Source of the DNA: Prevotella sp.
GTDB taxonomy: Bacteria > Bacteroidota > Bacteroidia > Bacteroidales > Bacteroidaceae
Assembly (NCBI GenBank): GCA_022782305.1
Contig: JALFPC010000028.1
Location: forward strand, 1 to 40,561
Direction: 5' to 3'
DNA: 40,561 nt
In this document: piece after piece, positions 17,205 through 27,168 of the stretch
How the letters are laid out: the number at the start of each line of letters is the position of its first letter
How positions within the stretch are numbered: position 1 is the first letter of the stretch
Translations under genes and position numbers: made by a program
Notes under the pieces: model-generated
Told to the model about the DNA's origin: nothing
Databases searched by the model: none
Seen by the model: only the letters and a program-made list of their open reading frames with translations

Positions 17205-19916
17205 ATGAATTGCAAACAAATCAGACACGGCATCTTGAAACCATCGGTTGCGGTAGGACTGATGTTGGGAGCAGCCGCTTTATTCCATTCCTGCGAGGAT
17301 GACCTTCTAACAGGACAGCCGTCATGGTTGGGCGAATCCATCTATGATGAATTGAGCAAAGATGGCAACTACAAAACAACATTGAGTCTTATTGATGACC
17401 TCGGATTTCATGAGCAGATGAGCCGTACGGGTTCGGTAACCATATTCGTTGCCGACGACGATGCATTTACAGAGTGGTTTAAAACAAACAGTTGGGGAGT
17501 TAGGTCATACAACCAGTTGACAACCGCACAGAAAAAGCAGTTGCTAAATAAGTCGATGATTAAAAATGCCTACCTCATCGAATTGATGTCTAACGTTAGT
17601 TCTACACCCCCTGAGCCTGGAAAGGCCATGCGCCGCCATAACTCAACCAGTATCTTCGACTCTATCTATGTGATGAAGCATGAGGATATGAATGAGAACT
17701 TGCCTGCATGGGCATGGTATAAGCAAAACAAAAAGGATATTATACTCTTCAAGGATGGTAGGATGATGAACGATGAGGCAGCATCCAACTGTACGGAGCC
17801 TATGATACACCTCCTGCCCGCATTCCTCGAGAAGCAGGCTTTCACTGATGAGGACATGCGCATACTTACCAATGGCAGAATCACATCAAAGAATGATGCT
17901 TTTGTGGATGGTGTCAAGGTTATAGAGCGTGACATCACCTGCAAAAACGGATATATACATAAGGTGGATGGTGTGATAGAGGGTTACGTCAACATGGCCG
18001 AGATACTGCGCCAACATCCAAACATGTCGCAGTGGTCACGACTTATCGATAGGTTCTCGGCACCATATTATGATAAGAAGAAGACAGAGGCCTACAATCG
18101 ACTGTACAACCAGAATGTAGACTCTGTGTTCACCCTCAGATATTTTGCCAGCAAGCGAGGTGACGGACTCGCTGCCACCTCATACCCTATCACCAAGGGC
18201 AATCCTGTGGAGACCAAGGTGGATGCCACCCTCGCTTTCGACCCAGGTTGGAACCAGTATATGTATGAGAATACGAGCGGCTATGACCTCCATTATGATG
18301 CTGGTGCTATGCTGGTGCCCACCAATGAGGCCCTCGACAGATGGTGGAATGCCGATGGAAAAGTGCTCAAGGATATGTATAAGACTTGGGATAATGTGCC
18401 CGACAAGGTGCTCTCAAAATTGCTCAATGTAAACATGCTCGGCACCTTCACCGATGCCATTCCATCCAAGTTCTCTTCCATCGTCAATGATGCCAAGGTA
18501 TCTATGGGTGTGACCAAAGAGGCCGTAGACAGTTGCTTTATTGGTTGCAATGGTGTGGTATACATGGTCAACAGGGTGTTCTCTCCTATGGAATATTCGA
18601 GTGTTGCCTTCCCTGCTCTCGTGCATGAGGATATCATGAACGTGATCTATTGGGCCATCGACGAACTGGAGTTCACTCCTTACCTCAACTCCATGGACTC
18701 ATACTATAGTCTGCTATTGCCAACCAATTCAGCCTTGATGCTATATGTAGACCCATGCTCTTATGGCGACAACCAGATGACCATGCTTGAGTTCTATTAC
18801 GACACCAAGGAAAAGAAGGTGAAGGCACATAGGTATGCATGCAATATCACCGATGACGGACAGATTGAAAAGGGCATGATGGTAGTAAAGGATGTGCCAA
18901 GCCAACAGGTTGAAAACAGGCTCCGCGACCTCATGAACCAGATGATAATAGTTGGCAACGTGGAAAATGGATATGACTATTACAAGTCAAAGAACGGTAC
19001 CATGATAAAGGTCAACAATGCCGGACAAAAGAACCTCATGACAGTGAGCGGTGGCTTCCAACTCGAGCATAACACTCCTATCAAGGTTGACTCTATCTAT
19101 GACCTGTCAGAGACTGGTAACGGTAAGTCATACAGCATGTCTAACCAGGTGCCACTGCCAGCATCGCAGTCGGTATACCAGACACTGCAGAAGCATCCCG
19201 AGTATTCAGAGTTCCTCAAACTCCTCATCACCTCAAAGAAGGTGGACGATAAGGATATCATACTGTCCAACTCAATGAAACTCAATGGTGTTACCTACAA
19301 CTGTCTGAGCAAGAATACAAATAGTAATATAAACCTCTTCGGTACTTATAACTATACCGTATACGTGCCCACAAACGAGTCGATACTCAAACTCATCAAT
19401 GATGGTCTGCTGCCAACATGGGATGACTATGATGCGCAGTATAACGTGTATGAATCAGCATCTACAGACGAAGCTAAGGCTCAGGCAAAGGCTGCATGCG
19501 ACATAATCAAAAACAGGATTCTCAACTTCGTGAAATACCATCTCCAGGATAATGGAGTGGCTGTAAACGGAGCCCCCGAGACAGGAGAAAACAATACTCC
19601 TATCTATAAGAACAACTACGAAACCATGGTGCTCAACGAAGAAACCAACAGGTTCTATCCCATAGAGGTAGACGTGACAGACAAGAATCTCAAGATCACC
19701 GACCTCACAGGCAAAGAGCATAAGGTGGTAAAGACAGCAGGACTGTATAATAATATCTGCCGTGAGTACTGGGTGTCTGGCACAGGCTTCAACAAGATGC
19801 TCTACACAAGTGCTGACGCTGTTGTACACCTCATCGACAGCCCACTGATGTATAGCGCCAAGCAGAATACCCCATGGAGAACGGAAGTGTCTAACGCCAA
19901 ATCTAAAAGGAGGTAA
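17205..19916 (+). CDS. Fasciclin (FAS1) multi-domain surface lipoprotein
   Basis: This 903-aa protein has a lipoprotein signal ending FHSC, with EDD right after the cysteine. Acidic residues there are the known Bacteroidetes export signal to the outer face of the outer membrane. About four FAS1-like units can be traced by their (V/P)T(N/D)xA/S turns and terminal V-x-x-VD/VNRV strands: about 50-270 (VTIFVADDDAF, YIHKVDGVIEG), 275-450 (AMLVPTNEAL, VVYMVNRVF), 470-630 (LLLPTNSALM) and 655-890 (VYVPTNESIL, AVVHLID). FAS1 domains mediate adhesion in many organisms. Here it precedes a SusC gene by 3 nt and probably serves as a surface binding partner (inference). Its last codons form a perfect AGGAGG for that gene. 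Confidence 0.85.
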   Translation: MNCKQIRHGILKPSVAVGLMLGAAALFHSCEDDLLTGQPSWLGESIYDELSKDGNYKTTLSLIDDLGFHEQMSRTGSVTIFVADDDAFTEWFKTNSWGVRSYNQLTTAQKKQLLNKSMIKNAYLIELMSNVSSTPPEPGKAMRRHNSTSIFDSIYVMKHEDMNENLPAWAWYKQNKKDIILFKDGRMMNDEAASNCTEPMIHLLPAFLEKQAFTDEDMRILTNGRITSKNDAFVDGVKVIERDITCKNGYIHKVDGVIEGYVNMAEILRQHPNMSQWSRLIDRFSAPYYDKKKTEAYNRLYNQNVDSVFTLRYFASKRGDGLAATSYPITKGNPVETKVDATLAFDPGWNQYMYENTSGYDLHYDAGAMLVPTNEALDRWWNADGKVLKDMYKTWDNVPDKVLSKLLNVNMLGTFTDAIPSKFSSIVNDAKVSMGVTKEAVDSCFIGCNGVVYMVNRVFSPMEYSSVAFPALVHEDIMNVIYWAIDELEFTPYLNSMDSYYSLLLPTNSALMLYVDPCSYGDNQMTMLEFYYDTKEKKVKAHRYACNITDDGQIEKGMMVVKDVPSQQVENRLRDLMNQMIIVGNVENGYDYYKSKNGTMIKVNNAGQKNLMTVSGGFQLEHNTPIKVDSIYDLSETGNGKSYSMSNQVPLPASQSVYQTLQKHPEYSEFLKLLITSKKVDDKDIILSNSMKLNGVTYNCLSKNTNSNINLFGTYNYTVYVPTNESILKLINDGLLPTWDDYDAQYNVYESASTDEAKAQAKAACDIIKNRILNFVKYHLQDNGVAVNGAPETGENNTPIYKNNYETMVLNEETNRFYPIEVDVTDKNLKITDLTGKEHKVVKTAGLYNNICREYWVSGTGFNKMLYTSADAVVHLIDSPLMYSAKQNTPWRTEVSNAKSKRR
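19908..19913 (+). promoter_or_regulatory. Strong Shine-Dalgarno AGGAGG before the first susC-like gene
   Basis: AGGAGG sits 6 nt ahead of the ATG at 19920 and inside the last codons of the fasciclin gene (K-R-R-stop). Bacteroidetes rarely use such sites, so this is unusual and favours 19920 as the start. The ATG at 19959, with an A-rich upstream, would give a cleaner signal peptide. Confidence 0.55.
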
Positions 19917-19919
19917 TAT

Positions 19920-22900
19920 ATGGACTACAATAATATTTCAACAATACAAGAAAAGGCAATGAAGCAATATGTCGGCATGCGCAGGGTGCTTCTAATGTTG
20001 CTCATGCTCGTGATTACAGCCCCTATGATGGCGCAGATATCATCCGTTCATGGTACCTTGAGCGATGATATGGGTCCTCTCATGGGAGCCACAGTATGCG
20101 AGGTGGATGGTACTGGACGTATCATCAACTCTACAGTTACCGACTTCAATGGTAACTTCACCATGACAGTGAAAAATGCCAAAAACAAACTGAGGTTCAG
20201 TTATGTGGGTCTCAAGACACAGTTGCTGGCCATCAACCGCTCTGTTTATAATGTTAAGATGCAGAGTGCCACACAACTCAAGGAGGTGACCATCACCAAG
20301 AAGAAACGCGTGTCGGGTAACAACCTTGCAGTGCCAGAGCGAGAGATATCATACGCTGCACAGAGTTTCAATATGAAGGAACTTGAGGGTATGTCCTTCA
20401 CTTCTGTAGACGAAGCCCTCCAGGGACGCATAGCCGGTCTCGACATCATCGGCAACTCTGGTGACCTTGGTTCGGGTTCCACCATCCGTCTGCGTGGTGC
20501 TTCCTCACTCTCATCACTCACCGATTCAAACCCTCTCATTGTTATCGATGGCAATATCAAGTCTGTAGACCTTACGGGTTATGACCTTGCATCTGCAAGC
20601 AACGAGACATTCTCCGAACTCCTCAATATAAACCCAGAGGATATCGCTGATATCAAGGTGCTCAAGGATGCTGCCGCCACCGCCGTTTATGGTAGCCAGG
20701 GTGGTAGTGGTGTTATTGAGATTACCACCAAGCGTGGTGCCGCAGGACCTCCTAAGGTGTCATATTCATTCAAACTCACCGCCACTCACCAGCCCAAGGG
20801 TTATAAGTTGCTGAGTGGTGACGACTATACCATGATGCTCAAGGAGAGTTATTTTAATCCTGAGCAGAATGATAATGTGAGCCAGAGCATTAGGGAAATC
20901 AATTATGATCCGACCTTCTCCGAATATGAGCAGTATAACAACAATACCGACTGGCGCGACGCTGTAACCCAAACAGGATGGCGTCAAAACCATTATCTCT
21001 CCGTGTCGGGAGGTGGCGAGAAGGCACGCTTCCGTATCGGTGGCGGTTACGACACTGAAAAGGGTCACATAATCAAGCAGGGCTTTGACCGATTCTCTAC
21101 TCGTGTGGCTCTCGACTATTATGTCAGCGACCGTATCACGGTGTCAACAAACTTCTCCCTCACTTATACAAAGACAAAGATGAACAGTGATAACCTGCTG
21201 GACATCGCTTCGAAGAAGATGCCAAACATGAGTATCTATGAGCAAGACCCAGTGACAGGAGAGAATACAGGCCGCTTCTATCAGATGCTACAGTCGGCAT
21301 CCAGCGTGTTTGACAAAAATCAGAAAGCCCTCGTAAATCCGGTGGCAAGTGCCTATCTGGCAAAGAAAGACCGTAGGACCTACGACTTGGCACCCGAACT
21401 CGTAATCAACTATCGTCTGCTCGGTACTGATGATGAGCATACACGACTCGATTGGAGAGGCAGCGTATTCATGAGCGTTCATAACCAGTATGACGACTCC
21501 TTCTATCCCGCAGAATTGCGCACTGTGAACTGGCAGGACGGTGTAAACACAGCAACGTCGGGCAGTTCAAAGAGTGTTAACTTCAATACCAAGCAGACTC
21601 TCACCTTCATTCCTCATTTCAACAATGAAGACCATTCGCTGATGATGATGGGACGATTTGAACTCAACTCTGGTACTTCCAGCGGTCAGTCAAATGGTGC
21701 TAAACTTCTGCCTTCTGGCGGTATCATCAGTCCTGATGCCGGCGGTGTCAACACTGGTCTGTCATCATGGTATTCACAGGGCCGCTCAATGTATTTCACC
21801 TATTCTGTCCACTATGCTTACAAGAGTAAATATATGGCAGACTTCTCTGTACGTGCCGACGGTACCACCAAGTTCGGTCCTGGTAAGCGCTGGGGTTACT
21901 TCCCCTCTGTATCATTAAGATGGAACATCTCCGACGAGGTATTCATGAAGCCAACACGCAAGTGGCTCTCAATGCTTTCCATCCGTCCCAGCTGGGGTAG
22001 GGTGGGTAAGCAGCCAAACCAAGACTACCTCTATACCAGTAAGTATGCCTCTGGTGGCAAATATCTCGATATGGCCACCATGTATCCATCCAATATCCGC
22101 CTTACCGACCTTCGCTGGCAGATTACCGACAGTTACAACTTAGGTTTCGACCTCGGATTGTGGGACGACAAGTTCACCATGACCTTTGAGATTTACAATT
22201 CTACCACCAAAGACTTGTTGCTCGAGAGATATCGTATCCCTTCAAACACAGGATTCATGACCGTACCCTACCGCAACAGCGGCAAGATGAGAAACACTGG
22301 TTGGGAGTTCCATACCAATACCAACAGACTTATCAAGGCCGGTCCTGTGACCATTGATATCAATGCCAACTTCGGTAACAACCGCAATGAAATCCTTGAG
22401 ATGGACGAATACTTGCTCAACTCACTCAATTCAACCTTCGGTTATAACAATGGAGAGTGGTTGCGCCGTGTGCAGCTTAACAACCCACAGGGAGCCATCT
22501 ATGGTTTCAAGTATAAGGGTGTATACCAGTATAACTACGACACATTCAAGAATATGACTCCTGATGAGAGGGCAGCCTTCCTGGCAGCTGGCAAGACAGC
22601 GCCAGTGGCTTTCAATGCTGATGGCAATCTAATTCTCGATGCCGATGGCAACCCGCTCAGAATGCGCTATAACTATACCAACGACGGTTCGGGCAAGAAC
22701 TATCAGTTCACTGGTGGTGATGCCATCTATGAAGATGTCAACCACGATGGAAATATCAATGCCCTCGATATCGTATATCTTGGCAGTTCACTGCCAAAAC
22801 TCGTGGGTGGTTTCGGTTTCGCCTTCACATACAAGAAATGGCGTTTTACAACACAGTTCACTTACCGCGTAGGCAACAAGATTCTCAATCTTGCCCGCCT

Positions 22901-23288
22901 TAATTCCGAGTCAATGGTTGGCAACGACAACCAGAGTCAGGCCGTCAACTGGCGTTGGCGCAAGGAGGGTGACGTGACCTCGATACCAAGAGCCATGTAT
23001 GGAAACACTTCCAACTACAACTCACTGGTCAGCGACCGCTTCGTGGAGTCGGGCTCATACCTTCGAGCCAGTTATTTCCAGTTGTCATACTCGTTTGACA
23101 AGAAGCAGTTGAAGAGTCTCGGACTCAACAAGGTTTCATTGTATGCAAGTGCCAACAACCCCTTTATCATCACCAAGTATACGGGTGTTGACCCGGATAT
23201 CAGTGCATGGGGTTATGACCCAGCCATGGACAATAACCAGACTCCAAGACCACGTTATTATACCTTCGGTGTAACAGTAGATTTTTAA
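19920..23288 (+). CDS. SusC-family TonB-dependent transporter (pair 1)
   Basis: This 1122-aa outer-membrane transporter would import oligosaccharides with TonB energy. After the signal peptide (PMMA|QI) comes a carboxypeptidase-regulatory-like domain (about 40-125, VHGTLSDDMGPLMGATV), then the plug with the SusC signature DIKVLKDAAATAVYGSQGG and GVIEITTKRG. A 22-strand-type barrel follows, ending in YYTFGVTVDF with the terminal aromatic typical of barrel proteins. The start is either the ATG at 19920 (strong Shine-Dalgarno) or at 19959, which begins MKQYVGMRR and gives a normal-length signal peptide. It overlaps no gene but is only 3 nt from the FAS1 gene, and its SusD partner follows by 12 nt, showing tight co-translation. 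Confidence 0.96.
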   Translation: MDYNNISTIQEKAMKQYVGMRRVLLMLLMLVITAPMMAQISSVHGTLSDDMGPLMGATVCEVDGTGRIINSTVTDFNGNFTMTVKNAKNKLRFSYVGLKTQLLAINRSVYNVKMQSATQLKEVTITKKKRVSGNNLAVPEREISYAAQSFNMKELEGMSFTSVDEALQGRIAGLDIIGNSGDLGSGSTIRLRGASSLSSLTDSNPLIVIDGNIKSVDLTGYDLASASNETFSELLNINPEDIADIKVLKDAAATAVYGSQGGSGVIEITTKRGAAGPPKVSYSFKLTATHQPKGYKLLSGDDYTMMLKESYFNPEQNDNVSQSIREINYDPTFSEYEQYNNNTDWRDAVTQTGWRQNHYLSVSGGGEKARFRIGGGYDTEKGHIIKQGFDRFSTRVALDYYVSDRITVSTNFSLTYTKTKMNSDNLLDIASKKMPNMSIYEQDPVTGENTGRFYQMLQSASSVFDKNQKALVNPVASAYLAKKDRRTYDLAPELVINYRLLGTDDEHTRLDWRGSVFMSVHNQYDDSFYPAELRTVNWQDGVNTATSGSSKSVNFNTKQTLTFIPHFNNEDHSLMMMGRFELNSGTSSGQSNGAKLLPSGGIISPDAGGVNTGLSSWYSQGRSMYFTYSVHYAYKSKYMADFSVRADGTTKFGPGKRWGYFPSVSLRWNISDEVFMKPTRKWLSMLSIRPSWGRVGKQPNQDYLYTSKYASGGKYLDMATMYPSNIRLTDLRWQITDSYNLGFDLGLWDDKFTMTFEIYNSTTKDLLLERYRIPSNTGFMTVPYRNSGKMRNTGWEFHTNTNRLIKAGPVTIDINANFGNNRNEILEMDEYLLNSLNSTFGYNNGEWLRRVQLNNPQGAIYGFKYKGVYQYNYDTFKNMTPDERAAFLAAGKTAPVAFNADGNLILDADGNPLRMRYNYTNDGSGKNYQFTGGDAIYEDVNHDGNINALDIVYLGSSLPKLVGGFGFAFTYKKWRFTTQFTYRVGNKILNLARLNSESMVGNDNQSQAVNWRWRKEGDVTSIPRAMYGNTSNYNSLVSDRFVESGSYLRASYFQLSYSFDKKQLKSLGLNKVSLYASANNPFIITKYTGVDPDISAWGYDPAMDNNQTPRPRYYTFGVTVDF

Positions 23289-23300
23289 GCAATCACAGAT

Positions 23301-25028
23301 ATGAAAATAAAGAATATTATATACAGCGCCTTCGGCATGTTCTGCGCCACTGCCACTCTCTCATCATGCAGTGACTTCCTCGAGATAGAGCCGCAGAATG
23401 AAATCATCCTGGAGAAATTCTGGAATGAAAAAGCCGACGTGGATGCAATCATTGCCGGTTGCTATTCAAATATGCAGTCCGACAATATGTTGATCCGCAT
23501 GATGATATGGGGTGAGTTCAGAAGCGACAATATTACCCGTGGACAGCATCTCGACAAAGATGTGAATATCGAGAATATTCTCAAGGAGAACCTTTTAGCC
23601 ACCAATTACTATACCACTTGGGACCAGTTCTATAATATCATCAATAGATGTAATACGGTAATCAAATATGCACCGGGAGTGGCTGCCAAGGACCCCGCAT
23701 TCAGCGAGAGTGAACTCAAGGCCGACATCGCCGAGGTATCGGCACTCCGCGACCTCTGCTATTTCTATCTCATCCGCACATTCCGCAATGTGCCATATTC
23801 TACCGAGGCGTTCACTGATGACGATCAGACCATGGACCTGCCCGCATCATCGTTTGATGAGATCCTCGACAAACTAATTGCCGACCTCGAGAGCGTAAAG
23901 GAAGATGCCGTTGAGACCTATCCAAAGGGTTCAAGCGTGAAAGAACTATACCAGACATCACGCATCACCAAGACAGCCATCTATGCCATGCTCTGCGAGA
24001 TGTATCTTTGGAAGAAGGACTATCAGAACTGCATCAAATATGCAGACCTTGTGATAGAAGCCAAAAAGAAGCAGTATGAAGAGGACAACAAAAACAGCAC
24101 CGTGGCCAACGACGATACTCGCACCAACGGCTATCCACTCATCACCTGCGACTATACCTATTCCACCTCAATATATGGTAGGGCATATTCTTCTATCTTC
24201 GGTCAGGGCAACAGTTCGGAGAGCATCTTTGAACTCACCTTCATGCCCGAGGATAACATGCCGAGCAATGGTGCCGTGAGCCTCTGTTATGGCAACTCTA
24301 AGAATGCTGGCTTCATGGGCTATGTCTCGGTACCTTCATTCATAGGAAGCGATGTGAGCAGCAAGATCTTCGATGTGTTCAAGAATAAGTATGACTCACG
24401 TGCTTACGAGAATATCATTGGCGAGCAGGCCATTGGCAAGTATGTATACAAGCAGTCATTGATTGATTTCTCCACCGGTTCGGCCAGCCCCTTGTATTCC
24501 AATATCTACTATGAAGGCAAGGTGAAGAGCAACTGGATTATATACCGCCTTTCTGATATCATGCTCCTTAAGGCAGAGGCTCTCTCGCAACTCATCAGCA
24601 ACAACGATACCTTCTCAGAACAAGACCAGACCTATTTCGAGCAGGCCTTCTCATTGGTAAACGCCGTAAACAAGCGTTCCGTTTGCCAGCCAATATCACA
24701 ACTCAAGGATACTCTCGTGATGACCCAATACAATACCAAGGACAACATCGTGAACCTCGTGATGGAAGAGCGTCAGCGTGAACTGATGTTCGAGGGCAAG
24801 AGATGGTATGACCTCGTGAGACGCTCCATGAGAGACAATAATACCGACTATCTCACCACCAAGGTTCTGCAGAAGTTCACATCCAACACCTCTGCCATCC
24901 AGAACCAATTCAGAAAGATGGACGCCATCTTCTGGCCATACAACAACGATGAGTTGAAGGTAAACAAAAACCTCCAGCAGAATCCTGCTTTTGGTAGTGG
25001 CGAGAATGGAAGTTATACCAAGAATTGA
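23301..25028 (+). CDS. SusD-family glycan-binding lipoprotein (pair 1)
   Basis: This 575-aa lipoprotein (lipobox LSSC, then SDFLEIEP) has SusD architecture. The N-terminal TPR-like helical half carries EKFW near residue 40, the NNRCN-like INRCNTVIKYAP, and EVSALRDLCYFYLIRTF, the usual SusD helix. The C-terminal SusD/RagB part has VMEERQRELMFEGKRWYDLVRR, a strong family signature. SusD caps the SusC barrel and delivers glycan. It lies 12 nt after its SusC partner and is normal in length. Confidence 0.96.
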   Translation: MKIKNIIYSAFGMFCATATLSSCSDFLEIEPQNEIILEKFWNEKADVDAIIAGCYSNMQSDNMLIRMMIWGEFRSDNITRGQHLDKDVNIENILKENLLATNYYTTWDQFYNIINRCNTVIKYAPGVAAKDPAFSESELKADIAEVSALRDLCYFYLIRTFRNVPYSTEAFTDDDQTMDLPASSFDEILDKLIADLESVKEDAVETYPKGSSVKELYQTSRITKTAIYAMLCEMYLWKKDYQNCIKYADLVIEAKKKQYEEDNKNSTVANDDTRTNGYPLITCDYTYSTSIYGRAYSSIFGQGNSSESIFELTFMPEDNMPSNGAVSLCYGNSKNAGFMGYVSVPSFIGSDVSSKIFDVFKNKYDSRAYENIIGEQAIGKYVYKQSLIDFSTGSASPLYSNIYYEGKVKSNWIIYRLSDIMLLKAEALSQLISNNDTFSEQDQTYFEQAFSLVNAVNKRSVCQPISQLKDTLVMTQYNTKDNIVNLVMEERQRELMFEGKRWYDLVRRSMRDNNTDYLTTKVLQKFTSNTSAIQNQFRKMDAIFWPYNNDELKVNKNLQQNPAFGSGENGSYTKN

Positions 25029-25058
25029 TAATGTTTCATCAGCAAAGCAAAAAAGAGT

Positions 25059-27137
25059 ATGAATATGAAACGTCTTAAATATATAATCTTTGGCGCATTA
25101 TGCGCTCTGCCTCTTGTAATGACCACAAGTTGCTCTGACGAACCCGACAAGGATAATTTCTATACCTTTACGGGAGAGATGATGAGCGACTATATAAACA
25201 ACAGGGCAGAATACAGCGATTTCGCATATATCGTAGACCAGGCTGACCTCACCGACCTGCTCTCCGCTTATGGTCATTATACCTGCTTCCTGCCTTCCAA
25301 TACAGCCATGCAGGCATTTTTGCAGAAGAAGGGACTGACCAGCGTGGAGCAACTCACCAAGGCTCAGTGCGATACCATTGCACGCACCCACCTCGTAAAT
25401 AATATCTATGCCACCATAGACATGAACGATGGTACCCTCAACACCGCAAATATGAACAAGCGCTATCTGCAGATCACTCATACCACTGATGCTAACGACA
25501 ACTCGGTGGTGCAGATAAACCGTATGTCTAATATCATCTTTGAACTCAAGGATGACTCGGTGGAGAACGGTATCGTACAACCTATCGACGTGGTGATCGA
25601 AAACTCCAACAGTTCGATGTCTGATGTAATCAAGGACAACGACCGCCTGTCTATCTTCTACGAAGGACTCTTGGCCACTGGACTTCGCGACACTCTGCTC
25701 AAGGTAAAGGATGAGACCTACAATGGTAAACTCTATGACCTGTATTATTATAAGTCGCACACATGGAGCGAGGTGGCCTCGGCACCAGAAGATAAGAAAT
25801 ACGGATTCACCATATTCGTGGAGCCCGATGAGGTATACCTCAGCAAGTTTGACGAATTAGGCATCTCTACAGCTCAGGGCATGACCAGAGCTCTCTATGA
25901 CTTGGCATGTAAGATCTATGATCCTGTATACGGCAATGATGCTGACTATCAGGCAGCCCACGATTTCGACAAACTCACCGAGCGTTACAACCCGCTTAAC
26001 ATGTTTATTGCCTACCATATCCTGACCCGCGACGTGATTGGATGGAACATGCTCACTCCATTGGAGTTGCACCAGGGTATCGTGGATGGAGCCATCGGCA
26101 TCAAGATAGACAAGATGAACCCCAACGACTGGTATGAAACCCTGTTACCCCACAGTATGATGAAACTCGAGCAGGCCACTGTCAGAGAGTATCTCGGAAA
26201 TGCAGAGCGTGGTCAGAGATATATAAACCGACGTGTGGATGAGAAATTCAGCATTGATGGAAGCAAGGTGCTACCCACAGTAGAAGACAAGTATGTGCAG
26301 GATGCCCCCAATGGTCGCTATTTCTATATCGACAAAATCATCGCCTATGACAATGATACCAGAGAGAAAGTAATGAACGACCGCATACGTATGGACTTTG
26401 CAACCGTCTTCCCTGAGATTATGACCATGAACATACGTCTCAATGGCGACCCGACAAAGGATGACGACAACAACAAGGCCGACCAGACATTCCGCAATGG
26501 TAAGAACTATTATTTCCCCAACGGATATCTTGACAATGTGACCATGAAGGGCAATGGTACTCTCGTTTACCGCCGTCCGCACTGGAACTTCTGGTCATAC
26601 GAGGGAGATGAGTTCAACCTCTTCGGCGATTATGACCTCACCTTCCGTCTACCACCTGTACCTTATGAGGGCGACTATCAGATACGTCTTGGCTTCTGTG
26701 CCCTGGAAACCCGTGGTGTGGCCCAGATCTATTTCGATGGTAAGCCACAGGGTATACCTCTCGATATGCGCAAGTTCCTCAACGACAAGTCAATCCTCGG
26801 CGATCAGTTCGGTACAAAGAAATGGGCTGAGATGAGCGATGAGGAGAAAGCCGAAGACCAGAAGATGCTCAAGAACCTTGGCTACTATCGTGGTGCCTAT
26901 GGTGGCTACCACAGCAATGGTTCTTCTGTCAATGAGTTTGTAGACAACGAGCGCACCTATCGTTTGGTGCTCTGTACTGTGCATATCAATCCTAAGCAGG
27001 ACCACTTCATCCGAATCCGCTGCACCTCATCACTCAAGCTCGGTAACAACAACGAGTTTATGATGGACTACCTTGAGATAGTGCCCAAGAGCGTATATGG
27101 TGTTACCTCCAGCGGTTCTATGGAGACAGATCTGTAA
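25059..27137 (+). CDS. Fasciclin lipoprotein with C-terminal beta-sandwich domain
   Basis: This 692-aa lipoprotein (lipobox TTSC, then SDEPDKD, a strongly acidic surface-export signal) has two FAS1 units: about 40-190 (YTCFLPSNTAMQAFL, AQCDTIARTHLVNN) and about 195-435 (FTIFVEPDEVYL, FIAYHILTRDVIG). The C-terminal 250 residues are of another type. They include NVTMKGNGTLVYRRPHW, DYDLTFRLPPVPYEGDYQIRLGF and GVAQIYFDGKPQGIPLDM, which read as a carbohydrate-binding-like beta-sandwich. The gene sits where a SusE/F-type surface glycan-binding protein is expected. Its role is inferred from that position. It is 30 nt after susD and 31 nt before another fasciclin gene. Confidence 0.82.
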   Translation: MNMKRLKYIIFGALCALPLVMTTSCSDEPDKDNFYTFTGEMMSDYINNRAEYSDFAYIVDQADLTDLLSAYGHYTCFLPSNTAMQAFLQKKGLTSVEQLTKAQCDTIARTHLVNNIYATIDMNDGTLNTANMNKRYLQITHTTDANDNSVVQINRMSNIIFELKDDSVENGIVQPIDVVIENSNSSMSDVIKDNDRLSIFYEGLLATGLRDTLLKVKDETYNGKLYDLYYYKSHTWSEVASAPEDKKYGFTIFVEPDEVYLSKFDELGISTAQGMTRALYDLACKIYDPVYGNDADYQAAHDFDKLTERYNPLNMFIAYHILTRDVIGWNMLTPLELHQGIVDGAIGIKIDKMNPNDWYETLLPHSMMKLEQATVREYLGNAERGQRYINRRVDEKFSIDGSKVLPTVEDKYVQDAPNGRYFYIDKIIAYDNDTREKVMNDRIRMDFATVFPEIMTMNIRLNGDPTKDDDNNKADQTFRNGKNYYFPNGYLDNVTMKGNGTLVYRRPHWNFWSYEGDEFNLFGDYDLTFRLPPVPYEGDYQIRLGFCALETRGVAQIYFDGKPQGIPLDMRKFLNDKSILGDQFGTKKWAEMSDEEKAEDQKMLKNLGYYRGAYGGYHSNGSSVNEFVDNERTYRLVLCTVHINPKQDHFIRIRCTSSLKLGNNNEFMMDYLEIVPKSVYGVTSSGSMETDL

Positions 27138-27168
27138 TCAATGACAACAATAATAATATAATTCGGTT

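Noticed and set aside
25098..25760. A 220-codon frame antisense to a fasciclin gene
   Set aside because: It overlaps the FAS1 domains on the opposite strand and has no domain or upstream signal of its own.
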